A stretch of 41,158 nt of DNA from an uncultured Clostridia bacterium (GTDB lineage: Bacteria; Bacillota; Clostridia; TANB77; CAG-508): positions 1-41,158 of the forward strand of contig CAMKSF010000012.1 in NCBI GenBank assembly GCA_946415375.1, given 5' to 3'. The translations under genes and the position numbers were made by a program. Every line of letters starts with the position of its first letter. Position 1 is the stretch's first letter. The notes below the pieces were generated by a model, which was not told the origin of the DNA, made no database searches, and saw only the letters and a list, made by a program, of their open reading frames with translations. Positions 41,089 to 41,158 of the stretch are shown here, piece by piece.

Positions 41089-41158
41089 GTTTATTAAAAG
41101 GTCAAATATAGGTTTAAAATAGATATGTCACATGTAAATTGAAAATAAAATATTGAAA

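Overview
The window is a 41 kb piece of a low-GC (roughly 30% by eye) Gram-positive chromosome. The Gram-positive replicative polymerase PolC, RNase Y, a SleB-type spore cortex hydrolase, a membrane-anchored YvcK relative and above all a SCIFF peptide (six cysteines in about 45 residues, a Clostridia marker) point to a Clostridia member. An uncultured, gut-type lineage is my inference from the very AT-rich coding and the 'KGITLIAL' pilin-like protein. Nearly all core genes lie on the + strand. Sigma-A-type promoters are easy to read: many show TTGACA or a close variant, a 17 bp spacer and TATAAT.

Layout. 1-1300: end of an upstream gene, a low-molecular-weight tyrosine phosphatase, and a convergent hypothetical gene. 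1438-6400: polC, then tmRNA (ssrA) with its own promoter and terminator. 6422-13347: a long cell-wall/carbohydrate/DNA-maintenance operon (pilin-like protein, murB, yvcK-like, glycogen debranching enzyme, ruvC, holA). 13350-15010: a minus-strand accessory patch of small unknown genes on near-identical strong promoters, including an overlapping or frameshifted pair. 15110-19577: a sleB-like hydrolase, then a three-gene operon of unknown purpose (membrane protein, degenerate receiver-GGDEF protein, acidic coiled-coil protein). 19613-21096: an RluD-type pseudouridine synthase and a zinc-ligand-less metallopeptidase relative. 21104-22189: the SCIFF gene, a small basic protein with an internal duplication, and a structured noncoding RNA of about 280 nt that I cannot identify.

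22214-29158: a glycolytic operon gap-pgk-tpiA-gpmI-(YezG-like gene)-eno covering the lower half of glycolysis from glyceraldehyde-3-phosphate to phosphoenolpyruvate, with an immunity-protein-like gene inserted before eno. 29160-33190: a lipoprotein, ribulose-phosphate epimerase, an unknown coiled-coil protein with a coupled upstream mini-ORF, and a water-type aquaporin. 33238-39626: RNase Y, RecJ, Rel (ppGpp synthetase/hydrolase) and a metallo-beta-lactamase-fold hydrolase with a C-terminal frameshift. 39860-41088: rpsF-ssb-rpsR with its promoter, structured leader and terminator.

Most of the window is ordinary housekeeping. The best candidates for something new are the noncoding RNA at 21908-22189, the SCIFF gene separated from any maturase and unlike its surroundings in base composition, the minus-strand gene patch at 13366-15008, the three-gene operon at 15861-19548, and the YezG-like gene inside the glycolytic operon.
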